The notes below the pieces were generated by a model. It did not search any database. It saw nothing but the letters and a program-made list of their open reading frames with translations, and had not been told where the DNA came from. Below, piece by piece: positions 20,580 through 30,997 of a DNA stretch of 64,000 nt (its first letter is position 1; every line of letters begins with the position of its first letter). The stretch spans positions 62,001 to 126,000 of the forward strand of contig WOVA01000003.1 of NCBI GenBank assembly GCA_009773155.1, written 5' to 3'. The translations under genes and the position numbers were made by a program. Origin of the DNA: Elusimicrobiota bacterium. Its GTDB lineage: Bacteria > Elusimicrobiota > Elusimicrobia > Elusimicrobiales > UBA9959.

Positions 20580-20621
20580 AATGAGCGGCTAAGTCCCGGA
20601 TATCCTTCAAAGGGGAAGGGG

Positions 20622-20659
20622 ACGGCGGGGGCATTGAAGCCCCGCGCCGCCCCCGCCGT
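20622..20659 (-). other. GC-rich stem-loop in the dnaK-dnaJ intergenic region
   Basis: ACGGCGGGGGC (20622-20632) / GCCCCCGCCGT (20649-20659), 11-bp perfect stem. Confidence 0.8.
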
Positions 20660-20667
20660 GAAACGCC

Positions 20668-22530
20668 TTACTTCTTCTGCTCGTCCACTACCTCGGCGTC
20701 CACCACGTCTTCCTTGCCGCCGGGCGCGGCCTGCGGGCCGCCCTGGGGCTGTTCCGCGCCGCCGGGGCCGGCCTTGGGCTGGGAGGCCTTGTAGACGGCC
20801 TCGCCGAGCTTCTGCGAGTTCTTCACCAGTTCGTCCTTGGCCTTCTTTATCTTCTCCAGGTCGTCGCCCTTGAGCGCGTCCTTGAGCTCGTTGAGGGAGC
20901 GGTCCACGGTCAGGCGCTCCTCCTGGCTTATCTTGTCGCCGTGGTCTTTCAGCGCCTTCTCGGTCATGTAGAGCACGCTGTCGGCCTCGTTCTTGGCCTC
21001 GATCTTCGACTTATACTCCTTGTCCTTATCGGCGAACTGCTCGGCCTGCTTTATGAACTTGTCTATCTCTTCCTTGGAGAGCTTGCTGGAGGCGCTTATC
21101 GTGATGTGCTGCGCCTTGCCGGTGCCCAGGTCCCTGGCGGAGACGTGCAGGATGCCGTTGGCGTCGATGTCGAAGGTCACCTCTATCTGCGGCACGCCGC
21201 GGGGCGCCGGCGGGATGCCGTCGAGGTCGAACTTGCCCAGCGAGACATTGTCGCCGGCCATGGCGCGCTCGCCCTGCAGCACGTGTATGGTGACGGCGGG
21301 CTGGCTGTCGGCGGCGGTGGAGAAGACCTGCGTCTTCTTGACGGGTATCGTGGTGTTCTTGTCGATGAGCCGCGTCATGACCGAGCCCAGCGTCTCTATG
21401 CCCAGCGACAGCGGGGTCACGTCGAGCAGCAGCACGTCTTTCACGTCGCCGGTCAGCACGGCCGCCTGCACGGCGGCGCCGCTGGCCACGCATTCCATCG
21501 GGTCCACGCCGCGCTCTATCTTCTTGCCGACGAAGTCCTCGACGAACTTCTGCACTATCGGCATGCGGGTGGGGCCGCCGACGAGGATGATGCGGTGGAT
21601 GTCGGAGCTCTTGAGCTTGGCGTCGGCCAGCGCCGTGTCTATGGACTTCTGGCAGCGCTTGACGATGGACTCCACCAGCGACTCCAGGCGCGCGCGGCCC
21701 AGCTTGAGGGCCATGTGCTTGGGCCCGGAGGCGTCGGCCGAGATGAACGGCAGGTTTATCTCGGTCTCCATCGTGGTGGAGAGTTCGATCTTGGCCTTCT
21801 CGGCCGCTTCCTTGATGCGCTGCATCGCGGTCGCGTCCTTGGTCAGGTCTATGCCCGTGTCCTTGCGGAACTCGCCGGCGATGAATTCGATCAGGGCGCT
21901 GTCCATGTCGGTGCCGCCCAGCTGGGTATCGCCGGAGGTGGAGATCACGTCGAAAGTCCCCTCCTTGCCGAGCTCCATTATGGTCACGTCCAGCGTGCCG
22001 CCGCCCAGGTCGAAGACCATGATCTTCTGGTCGCGGCCTTCCTTGTCTATGCCGTAGGCCAGCGCGGCCGCGGTGGGCTCGTTGACCAGGCGCACCACTT
22101 CGAGGCCGGCTATGGTGCCGGCGTCCTTGGTGGCCTGGCGCTGGTTGTCGTTGAAGTAGGCCGGCACCGTGATGACGGCCTTCTCCACCTTGTCGCCGAG
22201 GAAGGCCTCGGCGTCGCGCTTGACCTTCTGCAGCAGGAAGGCGCTGAGCTGCTGCGGGGTGAATTCCTTGCCGGACACCTGGTACTTGTGTTCGCCGCCC
22301 ATCTTGCGCTTGAAGGCGCTGACGGTGCCGGCGGGGTTGGCCACGGCCTGCCTGCGGGCCGGCTCGCCGACCAGCATCTGGCCGTCCCTGGCGAAGGCCA
22401 CGTAGGACGGGAAAGCTTTCCCGCCCAGGCTGGTGCCTTCGGCCGAGGGTATGATAGTGACTTTTCCGCCTTCCATTACCGCCGCGGCGGTGTTGGAAGT
22501 TCCAAGGTCGATCCCGATTATTCTTGCCAT
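20668..22530 (-). CDS. dnaK: Chaperone DnaK (Hsp70)
   Basis: [18 protein letters not shown]; complete Hsp70 signatures. Confidence 0.99.
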   Translation of the reverse strand: MARIIGIDLGTSNTAAAVMEGGKVTIIPSAEGTSLGGKAFPSYVAFARDGQMLVGEPARRQAVANPAGTVSAFKRKMGGEHKYQVSGKEFTPQQLSAFLLQKVKRDAEAFLGDKVEKAVITVPAYFNDNQRQATKDAGTIAGLEVVRLVNEPTAAALAYGIDKEGRDQKIMVFDLGGGTLDVTIMELGKEGTFDVISTSGDTQLGGTDMDSALIEFIAGEFRKDTGIDLTKDATAMQRIKEAAEKAKIELSTTMETEINLPFISADASGPKHMALKLGRARLESLVESIVKRCQKSIDTALADAKLKSSDIHRIILVGGPTRMPIVQKFVEDFVGKKIERGVDPMECVASGAAVQAAVLTGDVKDVLLLDVTPLSLGIETLGSVMTRLIDKNTTIPVKKTQVFSTAADSQPAVTIHVLQGERAMAGDNVSLGKFDLDGIPPAPRGVPQIEVTFDIDANGILHVSARDLGTGKAQHITISASSKLSKEEIDKFIKQAEQFADKDKEYKSKIEAKNEADSVLYMTEKALKDHGDKISQEERLTVDRSLNELKDALKGDDLEKIKKAKDELVKNSQKLGEAVYKASQPKAGPGGAEQPQGGPQAAPGGKEDVVDAEVVDEQKK

Positions 22531-22599
22531 ATAGTTTCCTCCGTTGCTAGGCTATGCCTGTGCCGTGACAGACGCTATGCGTCTCAGACGGCCTAAACT

Positions 22600-23259
22600 T
22601 TACTTGTCCTCGCCCCGCGGGGACTCTTGCCCACCCTGCGGGGGCCTGTCCTCCCCCTGCGGGAGCCCGCCTTCGGCGGTCTCTTCCGCCGGCGGCTGGG
22701 CTTCCGCTTTCTTCCTGCCTATCCTCACCCTGGCGGGGCGCAGCACCTTCTCCCCGTAGTAAAATCCTTTCTGCAGCTCGTCCACCACCAGGCCGTCCCG
22801 CTCCTCCCCCGTCTCCACTATGCCCATTATCTCGGCCGCCATCGGGTCGTAAGGCTTGCCGGCGGTCTCCATGGGCCTTATGCCCTCGTTCTCGAAGGTC
22901 TTCGAGAACTCCCTGAAGATCATCTCCAGCCCCTTCATCAGCTCGCCGGCCTGGGCCGGGGATAGGCCTTCCGGGCTTTCCTGCACCTTCGCTATGTGCA
23001 GGTGCGCCTGCAGCAGCAGGTCGTAGAGCGGCAGCAGCTTCGAAAGCAGCTCCGCCTTCCCCCATTTTATCAGGTCCGGCCTCTCCTTCTCCACCCGCTT
23101 GCGGTAATTCTCGAAATCGGCCTTGAGGCGCAGGAGCTGGTCGTAATACTCCCTCTCTTTGGACGCCGGCTCCGCGGGAACGCCCTGCGGCACGGTGTCC
23201 TCCGTTGACGCGGACCCATCGGCCCCGTCTTCGTGCTTCTTATCCTTGCCGTGCTTCAT
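22600..23259 (-). CDS. grpE: Nucleotide exchange factor GrpE with palindromic-repeat peptide in N-terminal tail
   Basis: LRLKADFENYRKRVEKER, LLPLYDLLLQAH; N-terminus contains EDTVPQGVP. Confidence 0.93.
   Translation of the reverse strand: MKHGKDKKHEDGADGSASTEDTVPQGVPAEPASKEREYYDQLLRLKADFENYRKRVEKERPDLIKWGKAELLSKLLPLYDLLLQAHLHIAKVQESPEGLSPAQAGELMKGLEMIFREFSKTFENEGIRPMETAGKPYDPMAAEIMGIVETGEERDGLVVDELQKGFYYGEKVLRPARVRIGRKKAEAQPPAEETAEGGLPQGEDRPPQGGQESPRGEDK
23177..23201. repeat. 27-bp palindrome family, diverged copy in grpE
   Basis: gggaacgccctgcggcacggtgtcc. Confidence 0.7.
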
Positions 23260-23263
23260 CCTC

Positions 23264-24388
23264 TCAATCCTCTTCGGCCAGGGCTTCCCATTCGGACAGG
23301 ATGTCCGAAACCATGGAGCTGACCGAATCCACTATCGTGATCATCTTCGGATATTCCATCCGCTTGTGGCCCAGTATGCCGACCAGCCCGACCGCCTTGT
23401 CCTTAAGGCAGTAGGACGAGGAGACCAGGCTGAAATTATTGAATTCCCTGATATGGTTCTCGGAGCCGATGGTGATGTCAACGCTGTGGGCCAGGCCTTT
23501 CCCGGAGCCGGCCGCGGGCAGTTTGCGCCGCTTCTCCACACAGCCGCGCAGGCGCTCGCGCAGCATATGGGAAAAGCGGTCCCTCTCTTCCAGCAGGCGG
23601 GCGACGCCGCGTATATCTTCGAGGCCGCCCTCTTCCATGCTGTCGAAGATGCGGCTGACGCCTTCCAGGTAGAACGGGTCCCCCTCCTTGTTCATGGAGG
23701 AGAAATAATCGTAGATCTTCTTGAGCAGGTCCTTCTGCGCCCTGGGGGCGTCCCCCCTGTTGAGGAAATCCTTCCAGATTATGCCGGTGACGTCCTTGAC
23801 GGGCGCGTCGCGCAGGGCCTTGTTGAGCCTGTCGGAGAGCGATTTGAGCGCGGCCTTGTCCAGCGGCGTCTCCGTGCCGAAGGGAACGTGCTTGAGTATG
23901 CCCGAGTGCACGAAGACGATCATCAGCACGCTCTTGCCCGAAAGCCGGACCAGGTCCAGCCGCTTGACGGCGTCGTCCTCTATGTCGGCCGGGATCACGA
24001 AGCCGGCCCACTTGGACATGTCGGCTATGGTCCTGGAGGTATGGCGCAGGAAAGCGTCGAGCTGTTCGTTGCGGCGCTCGTACTCCTGCTCCAGCCGGTC
24101 CTTCTCGCCGGCGGCCAGGCGCTGCAGGCGGAGTATGTGGTCGACGTAGGAACGGTAGCCCTTGTCGGACGGTATGCGTCCGCCCGAGGTATGCGCCTGG
24201 TAGAGAAAGCCGGTGTCTTCCAGCTCTTTTAATATGTTCCTTACGGTGGCGCTGGAGACATTGAAGCCGCCGTGGGAGGCGATGAGGTCGGAGCTGACCG
24301 GCTTGCCGGTGCTGACATAGTTGTAGACCACCCAGTTAAGGATCTTGTCCCTGCGGTCCTGCGCTACTTCGGGCTTTAACACCCTCAT
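23264..24388 (-). CDS. hrcA: Heat-inducible transcription repressor HrcA
   Basis: ILNWVVYNYVSTGKPVSSDLIA...VSSATVRNILKELEDTGFLYQAHTSGGRIPSDKGYRSYVD. Confidence 0.96.
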   Translation of the reverse strand: MRVLKPEVAQDRRDKILNWVVYNYVSTGKPVSSDLIASHGGFNVSSATVRNILKELEDTGFLYQAHTSGGRIPSDKGYRSYVDHILRLQRLAAGEKDRLEQEYERRNEQLDAFLRHTSRTIADMSKWAGFVIPADIEDDAVKRLDLVRLSGKSVLMIVFVHSGILKHVPFGTETPLDKAALKSLSDRLNKALRDAPVKDVTGIIWKDFLNRGDAPRAQKDLLKKIYDYFSSMNKEGDPFYLEGVSRIFDSMEEGGLEDIRGVARLLEERDRFSHMLRERLRGCVEKRRKLPAAGSGKGLAHSVDITIGSENHIREFNNFSLVSSSYCLKDKAVGLVGILGHKRMEYPKMITIVDSVSSMVSDILSEWEALAEED

Positions 24389-24420
24389 GGTACGGTCTCC
24401 GGTATCGAAGCTGGGTAAAA

Positions 24421-24447
24421 TTAGCAATCAAAGCATCCGACTGCTAA
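24421..24447. promoter_or_regulatory. CIRCE operator (HrcA binding site)
   Basis: TTAGCAATC-N9-GACTGCTAA, one mismatch between arms, immediately upstream of hrcA. Confidence 0.92.
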
Positions 24448-24496
24448 ATTATACACCTTGCGGCTTTAATCGTCAATAGCCGGAAGTGACTGCTGA

Positions 24497-25321
24497 TTAT
24501 TGGCGGGGATTGAGAAGACGGTCGAGGAGGAAGTCCGAGAGGCGGTCGGGGAGAAGGCGCAGCGCCGACACCATCAGGGCCGCCTTGAAAGGCACGATAT
24601 AGCGCGGCGCGGGACTGCCCGCTTCGGCGCCCTTAAGTATCGCGGCGGCCACCGCCTCCGGGCCGGGCGCGCCTTCACGATAGCCGGAACGAAACCTGCC
24701 CGTCAGCCTCTCCACCAGCGGCGCGTAGGAGCCGGAACCGGAATACTTTTTGAGATTGACCAGCGCGGTGTCGTCCCATTCGGTCCTTATGGGACCGGGC
24801 TCTATCAGAACGACCTTCACCCCGAAAGGCTTCACCTCTATCCGCAGCGCGTCGGACCAGGCCTCGAGGGCGTACTTGCTGGCGTGGTACCAGCCGGCGG
24901 CGGGCAGGCTTATCCGCCCGGCTATCGAAGAGATGTTTATTATCCGGCCGGAGCGCCGTTCGCGCATGGACGGCAGGAAAAGCTGCGCCAGCCGCGCCGG
25001 GGCGAAGACGTTCACCTCGAACTGGCGGCGGGCCTCGTCCAGCGGCACGTCCTCGATGGCGCCGTGCGCGCCGTAGCCGGCGTTATTGACCAGGATGTCG
25101 AGCGAGCCTTCCTTGTCCAGTACCCGGGAGGCGGCGGCCCGCAGCGAGGCCTCGTCGGCCACGTCGAGCGGGAAGATCTCCGCGCCCTTATCGCGCAGCG
25201 GGGCCATTTTCTCGGAGCGGCGCGCGCCGGCGTAGACCTTATAGCCTTTTTTCAGGAAAAGCTCCGCCGCGGCGCAGCCTATGCCCGCCGAGGCGCCGGT
25301 AACAAGAACGGTCCTCTGCAT
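24497..25321 (-). CDS. Short-chain dehydrogenase/reductase
   Basis: VTGASAGIG, NNAGYG, YHASKYALE. Confidence 0.92.
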   Translation of the reverse strand: MQRTVLVTGASAGIGCAAAELFLKKGYKVYAGARRSEKMAPLRDKGAEIFPLDVADEASLRAAASRVLDKEGSLDILVNNAGYGAHGAIEDVPLDEARRQFEVNVFAPARLAQLFLPSMRERRSGRIINISSIAGRISLPAAGWYHASKYALEAWSDALRIEVKPFGVKVVLIEPGPIRTEWDDTALVNLKKYSGSGSYAPLVERLTGRFRSGYREGAPGPEAVAAAILKGAEAGSPAPRYIVPFKAALMVSALRLLPDRLSDFLLDRLLNPRQ

Positions 25322-25963
25322 TTACCTGAAATGATCGCGCAGCATGCGCACCAGCCCCTCGGTGGCCTTGCCCGGGATCTCCTCCCCCTCCCAGTTGATG
25401 GAGAAGTGGGCCTCGCGCTGCGTCGGCTTTACGTAGGTCTCGTACATCGGCATGACGGTGGCCAGTATCTGGTGGCGTATGCCCTCTATGTCGCGGCCGC
25501 GCTCGCTGATGTCGCGCTGGACGCGGCGCAGGACGGCGGTGACCATGCCGGTGGAGACGAAGATCTTGTAGTCGCACATGGCGGCTATCTTGGGGAAGTA
25601 CAGCGCGTAAAGCCCTTCGACCACTATCAGCGGCGTGGACTTGAGCGGGATGCTTTCCTTCTCGCGGGTATGCAGCTTGAAGTCATAGACGGGCTGCTCT
25701 ATGGGCTTGCCGGAGCAGAGCTCGCCCAGCTGCTTGGCCGCCAAGGCCGCGTCTATGGCGTCGGGGTGGTCGAAATTATAGTTCTTGCGCGCCTCGAAGC
25801 TCAGGTGCGTCAGGGGCCGGTAGTAGTTGTCCAGCGAGAAGAGCTCACCCTCTATGCCTATCCTGCGGCATTCGTCTATCAGCCTCCTGGCCAGCGTGGT
25901 CTTGCCCGACCCGGAGCCGCCGGCTATGGCGAGGATGAAACGGGATTTCCTGGTGTTATACAC
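25322..25963 (-). CDS. Uridine kinase-like P-loop kinase
   Basis: AIAGGSGSGKTTLARRL, NFDHPDAID. Confidence 0.85.
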   Translation of the reverse strand: MYNTRKSRFILAIAGGSGSGKTTLARRLIDECRRIGIEGELFSLDNYYRPLTHLSFEARKNYNFDHPDAIDAALAAKQLGELCSGKPIEQPVYDFKLHTREKESIPLKSTPLIVVEGLYALYFPKIAAMCDYKIFVSTGMVTAVLRRVQRDISERGRDIEGIRHQILATVMPMYETYVKPTQREAHFSINWEGEEIPGKATEGLVRMLRDHFR

Positions 25964-26858
25964 TGTTTACCTTGCTTTTCCGGATTTTTTTCCGCCCCGG
26001 CTTCGACTTCGGCTTCGGCCGGAGCCCTTTTGACCCGGCCGCTTTGGAACGGGAAGTTTTTGTCTTTTTCCCGCAGGCCGGGCGGACGGAGGAGGCTCGC
26101 CGCACCGGGGCATCAGCCGCCGCTACGGCGGTTTCCGGTTCAATCCCGAATATCTCTCCGGCTTCAGCCGATGACAGCGTGGCGTGGGCCGCGCCGGTTT
26201 TTGCCCCCGTAAGGGCGGCTACCGCGGAGGAATCGCTTACCAGGTCCTGGTGGTTCACATGCCGCAGCAGGAACAGAAGTTCCGGTTTCCCGTCAAGCCG
26301 CGCGCCTACCCCGTAAAGCGCCGCCGCCACGTGCTTGCACATCTCCGCCCAGTCCGGACATGAGCATTCCAGCTTGATCTCCTTGGGAGAGGGAAACAAA
26401 CCGCTGTCCCGGCGCGTCATAATTCCCATCACCCGCTCCGAAAGCTTTCCCTCAAGCAGTTCCATCAGGGAGCCGATGCCGCCGGCGCATTCGCGGCATA
26501 AAGCTTTCCACCGGTCTCCCCTCACCGGCGCGACCGTCACTTTTACCTTGTATAAAGACGAGCCGCTGACCAGCGCTTCAACTTCCCCACGGCGGATATC
26601 CAGGTGAACCACCGACCCGTTGCGCACGTACGAGCGGCCGCGCGGCATTCTGTTCGAGTAGTCGCTGTAGGATTCCAGGTTGGCGCACCATGCTTTGCCC
26701 CAGAAAGAGCCGGCGATGGTTCTCCCGTCCAGCCTGACCGGCGCCTGAGTTCCCCCGCTTTTAAATAATTTCGCGGCGGCCTTTTCGGCGCGGCGCCGTT
26801 TCTCCGCAACGCTCACATATGGCTTGTAAAAGTAACTCGAACGTCTCCACCAGCCCAT
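25956..26858 (-). CDS. SWIM zinc-finger protein
   Basis: LECSCPDWAEMCKHVAAALY (CxCx8CxH). Confidence 0.88.
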   Translation of the reverse strand: MGWWRRSSYFYKPYVSVAEKRRRAEKAAAKLFKSGGTQAPVRLDGRTIAGSFWGKAWCANLESYSDYSNRMPRGRSYVRNGSVVHLDIRRGEVEALVSGSSLYKVKVTVAPVRGDRWKALCRECAGGIGSLMELLEGKLSERVMGIMTRRDSGLFPSPKEIKLECSCPDWAEMCKHVAAALYGVGARLDGKPELLFLLRHVNHQDLVSDSSAVAALTGAKTGAAHATLSSAEAGEIFGIEPETAVAAADAPVRRASSVRPACGKKTKTSRSKAAGSKGLRPKPKSKPGRKKIRKSKVNSV

Positions 26859-26870
26859 AGCCGTTCCCCT

Positions 26871-29603
26871 TTATTGCGCCCCGGAGGCGCGGTTGATATC
26901 AAGCGACACGAACTTCAGCAGTTCCTTGTTGTCCATTTCCGTAAGCAGCTTTTCCCCGCCGCCGCCGATTACGCTGTCGGCCAGCCGCGTCTTACTTTCT
27001 ATCATTTCGTCTATGCGCTCCTCAAGTGTCCCCCGGCAGACGAACTTGTGCACCAGCACGTTGCGCTTCTGCCCTATCCGGAAGGCCCGGTCCGTGGCCT
27101 GGTTTTCCACCGCCGGATTCCACCAGCGGTCGAAGTGTATCACGTGCGACGCTTCAGTAAGATTCAGGCCTGACCCGCCGGCTTTGGCGGTAAGCACAAA
27201 GAACGGCGGGCCGTTCTCGGCCTGGAAAGCGTCCACAAGGCCCCGGCGGGCTTTTACCGGGGTTCCGCCGTGCAGCGCCAGCCCCGGCCGCCCGAATATC
27301 CCCGCCAGGAATTCAAGCAGCGGCCCGGTCATCTCCTGGTACTGCGTGAACACCAGCGCCTTTTCCTGGCGGGAGGCTATCTCCTCGGTTATCTGCCGCA
27401 GGCGCTGGAACTTGCCGCTTTCGGCCTCCGCGTAGGCCCCGTCGCGCAGCCAGTGCGACGGGTGGTTGCAGATCTGCTTGAAGCGCGTCAGGTAAGCCAG
27501 CACCAGGCCGCGGCGCTGTATTCCTTCCGCCTCTTCCACCTTTTCGGCCAGTTCGCGGACGGCAACCCCGTAGAGCGCGGCCTGTTTGGGCGCCAGGCCG
27601 CAATAAGCCTTCACTTCCGTTTTCTCCGGCAGGTCCGCGATCACGTTTTTATCCGTCTTCATCCGCCGCAGGATATAGGGTTTAACCAGCGCGCGCAGCG
27701 CTCCCGGCGCGCCGCCGTCCCCGGCGCCGCCTTTTATGAACTCGCCGAATTTTCCGGCGGAGCCCAGCAGGCCGGGGTTGAGAAAATCGAAGATAGACCA
27801 CAGATCGCCAAGGCGGTTTTCCACCGGGGTGCCGGTAAGTACAAGGCGTTGCGCGCACTTGAGTTCTTTAACCGCCCGGGTCTGGCGGGCCGCGGGATTC
27901 TTTATGGCCTGCGCCTCGTCCAGCGCCACCACGTCCCAGTTGTTTTTGCGCAGACTTTCCAGCCTTGCCACAAGCCCGTAGGTCGTCAGGATCAGGTCAT
28001 AACCGGCCGCGGCCCCGCCGAAATCCTTCTGCGCGGCCTTCCAGTCTTCCGGGGATAATTCGGAGGGGTGCAGGATACGGTATTTAAGCGCCGGAGCGAA
28101 ACGCAGGATTTCCGCCCGCCAGTTGGCCAGCAAAGACGCCGGCGCCACCAGCAGGCTGGGGCGGGCGGATTTACCCGCGCGGCCCCGGGGTTTGCGCGCC
28201 AGCAGCAGCGCCAGCACCTGCACGGTTTTCCCCAGCCCCATATCGTCGGCCAGGCAGGCGCCAAGCCCAAGTTCCGTCATAAACCGCAGCCAGCCCACTC
28301 CGGTTTTCTGGTAAGGCCGCAGTTCGGCCAGCAGTCCCGGCGTCGCGGAATGCCCGCCGTTTTTGCCAGGCTCGCGCAGTTCTGCCAGCGTAGCCTCCAG
28401 CCAGGCGCCGGCCTTGAGCCCGCTCCATTCCCGCACCGCCGCATTCCCCGCGCCGCTTTCGGACGCGCCGCCGATATCCGCGCCGGAGAGCAGGCGCATG
28501 GCGTCGGCTAAAGTAACGCCTTCGCCGGCCGACCGTTTCATGCTCTCCCAGTGCTCAAGCGCGGCCTTGAGCTTTTCAGGGTCGGCTTCCACCCAGCGCC
28601 CGCGTATCAGCGCCAGCCCGCCGGACGCTTTCATCAGCGCTTCCCAGTCCGCGTCCGTCAGCGGCTCGCCGTCCAGGCTCTTTTCCACCCTGAAATCCAG
28701 CAGGGTATTAAGCCCCAGCGCCGCGCCCGCCGCGTTGCCCAGCCTGACGCTTACCCGCGCCCTGGGCGCCTGGCCGGCGCGCCACCAGTCGGGCAGGCGC
28801 ACCACCACCCCGCCCTCCGCCAGAATGGGCGCTTCCTTAAGAAAACGGTAAGCCTGGGGCGGAGTCCACGCCAAAGGCTTGAAAAGCGCCCCGGTTTCCA
28901 GCAGTTCGCGGGCCAGCGCGCTTTTTTCCGACGCCAGGCGCACCGGGGACAACAGGCGCAGCAGGGCCGCTTTATTGCCTTCCCCGGCGTATTCCTTAAG
29001 CGCCTCGGCCAACGGCTGGTATTTCAGCCGGCCATGCCCTGACATTCCCGCGGCGTAGGTGGCCATAAAGGCGAACGGGTAATTTTCGTTTTTGCGGTTC
29101 TCCGCCAGGTGGAAAACCACCCGGCCCACGGAATGCCAGGCGGGGTTCAGGGATTTTATAAATTCCGCCGGCCCGCCCGGGTGGGCGGCGGCCAGGGCCC
29201 GCGCGTGCGCGTCCAATAAGACCCAGACAGCCGTCAGGGCTTCTCTGGTGAGATACTCGCCGCCTTTCATCGGGGGCAGGCGCTCAAGCCAGGCCCGGAT
29301 TTCGGCCTCCGGCGCGGGTAAAGGAGCGGGAATTTGCGCGGCGCCGGGCGTGACGCCCTGGCAGAACAGGGAAAGATAACGGCGCCCCAGTTCCCGCCAG
29401 AACGAAACATGCGCCGGCAGGGGCGTCTCCAGTTCGCGCGCAACCAGGTGCAGCAGCCCCTGCGCGCTTCCCTGAGAAAAAGCCTTTCCGGTGCGCTCCG
29501 CGGCCGGGGCCTCCGGCCAGGCCTCCTCCCCGCCGGCGGGATCCCAATATAAATGCCCGCGCGGATTGACCGCGATGGCGGGGTTTAAGAGAAGATCAGC
29601 CAT
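26871..29603 (-). CDS. SNF2-family DEAD/DEAH helicase
   Basis: GLGACLADDMGLGKTVQVLALL, DEAQAIKN, HFDRWWNPAVENQATDRAFRIGQ. Confidence 0.95.
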   Translation of the reverse strand: MADLLLNPAIAVNPRGHLYWDPAGGEEAWPEAPAAERTGKAFSQGSAQGLLHLVARELETPLPAHVSFWRELGRRYLSLFCQGVTPGAAQIPAPLPAPEAEIRAWLERLPPMKGGEYLTREALTAVWVLLDAHARALAAAHPGGPAEFIKSLNPAWHSVGRVVFHLAENRKNENYPFAFMATYAAGMSGHGRLKYQPLAEALKEYAGEGNKAALLRLLSPVRLASEKSALARELLETGALFKPLAWTPPQAYRFLKEAPILAEGGVVVRLPDWWRAGQAPRARVSVRLGNAAGAALGLNTLLDFRVEKSLDGEPLTDADWEALMKASGGLALIRGRWVEADPEKLKAALEHWESMKRSAGEGVTLADAMRLLSGADIGGASESGAGNAAVREWSGLKAGAWLEATLAELREPGKNGGHSATPGLLAELRPYQKTGVGWLRFMTELGLGACLADDMGLGKTVQVLALLLARKPRGRAGKSARPSLLVAPASLLANWRAEILRFAPALKYRILHPSELSPEDWKAAQKDFGGAAAGYDLILTTYGLVARLESLRKNNWDVVALDEAQAIKNPAARQTRAVKELKCAQRLVLTGTPVENRLGDLWSIFDFLNPGLLGSAGKFGEFIKGGAGDGGAPGALRALVKPYILRRMKTDKNVIADLPEKTEVKAYCGLAPKQAALYGVAVRELAEKVEEAEGIQRRGLVLAYLTRFKQICNHPSHWLRDGAYAEAESGKFQRLRQITEEIASRQEKALVFTQYQEMTGPLLEFLAGIFGRPGLALHGGTPVKARRGLVDAFQAENGPPFFVLTAKAGGSGLNLTEASHVIHFDRWWNPAVENQATDRAFRIGQKRNVLVHKFVCRGTLEERIDEMIESKTRLADSVIGGGGEKLLTEMDNKELLKFVSLDINRASGAQ

Positions 29604-29613
29604 ATGTACTACC

Positions 29614-29838
29614 TTAAAACCCCATTTCTATGGTGGAGGTCCGGCCGGCCAGACTGTCGGAACCGGCTTCAAGTTTTAACGCGGAACTGCCGGTAACCAG
29701 CACCTTGACCGGATTGATGTCGACCAGTTGTTTAAGCTGCGGCCCCCAGTCCGGAAGGTTCTGGACCTCGTCAAGGAAGATATAGGCCTGCTCGCCGTCG
29801 TTGGCGGCCTGGTTGACGGTCGCTGTATCTGCGATCAT
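29614..29838 (-). pseudogene. Fragment of AAA_14/DUF4143-type ATPase
   Basis: IFLDEVQNLPDWGPQLKQLVDINPVKVLVTGSSALKLEAGSDSLAGRTSTIEM; lacks Walker A and C-terminal domain. Confidence 0.75.
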
Positions 29839-30879
29839 TTCCTTGACCCCAGTTCTTTTTCTATTTCTTTGATGCTCGGCAGGCTGGATTTAATGCTCCT
29901 GGGCAGCGACTGCGTTAATTTATACTCGGAAACGCCTATGGGTTTGCGGATGTCGCTTAAGGCGTATTCGGCGACGATTCCATCTTTCTTCTTGCATATA
30001 AGTAGGCCTATTGTAGGGTTATCCTGTCCGGAGCGGACCTGCCTGTCTACCGCTGTAAGATAAAAGTTGAGCTTGCCGGCGAATTCCGGTTCGAACGCAG
30101 TTGTTTTTAACTCGATAACCACATAACTGCGGAGTTTCACTTTCCCCGACCCGTAAGGGGACCTGCCTGCCGACATAAGCGAAACCGGCTCCCAATTCCA
30201 GAAGGAACTTCGTTATGTGTTCAACAAGAGCGTTTTCCAGCTCTCTCTCGTCATGTTCCCGTGTAAGGTTCAGGAAATCGAATATGTAAGGGTCTTTCAG
30301 CGTCTGTTTCGCCAGATCGGACTGCGGCTTAGGCAGAACTGCGGCGAAATTATTTGGCGATCTTCCTTCCCGGTTATAAAGTCCGCTTTCCATCTGGTGG
30401 ACGAGAACGCTCCTGCTCCAGTTATACTTAACGGTGTTACGAATATAAAAAAGCGCTTCTTTCACGCTCTTGCAACTGGTAATTATTTCCCTGTTATGCC
30501 CCCACGGAATTTGAAAAATCGCGGCCAAGGAAGCCCCGCCAATTTGTCCCACAGGCTGTGGGACAATTAGATTGCCGCCGCTATAGAACAAACACCACTT
30601 TTTCATGTATAGAAGATTGGTACGCGAAAACCCTTTCATCCCGGGAAATTCCGACATTAAATCCCTGCTCAACTGTTCTATCAGCCCGTCGCCCCATTTA
30701 GAGTTTTTCTGTTTTTCAATCAGGTCCGCGCCAAGCTCCCAATAGAATTCAAGAAGCTGGGTGTTTACGGCTACGGCGGCCTTAAGCTGGGCGTTAAGGA
30801 TTTTCCCCTTTAACTCCGCAAGCCAGGCCTTGTAGGTTTTATCGCGTATAAGGCTGTATTTCACAACTATCGTCCATGA
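29835..30879 (-). pseudogene. YhcG/DUF1016 PD-(D/E)XK nuclease, frameshifted with loss of the catalytic segment
   Basis: N-terminal part in ORF 30019-31038 and C-terminal part in ORF 29835-30176 lie in different frames; the (F)IDLLFYH segment present in the neighbouring paralog is missing at the junction. Confidence 0.8.
30544..30566. repeat. Palindrome in variable region of YhcG pseudogene
   Basis: TTGTCCCACAG g CTGTGGGACAA. Confidence 0.85.
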
Positions 30880-30997
30880 ATTTATGAATGAGGGCGATGG
30901 TGATCTGCTCAACCTGACTTTTAGGGTCGGGCATCTTGTCCACAAGGATATCGCGGGCGGTATCAATGCGGCGTTTGGTGTCGGTGTCAAGCATTGT

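Noticed and set aside
20941-22596. 551-aa + strand ORF opposite dnaK
   Set aside because: Antisense artefact of strongly biased codon usage over dnaK.
24500-26212. 570-aa + strand ORF
   Set aside because: Covers the complement of clear SDR and uridine-kinase-like genes; composition is arginine/glycine/leucine shadow coding.
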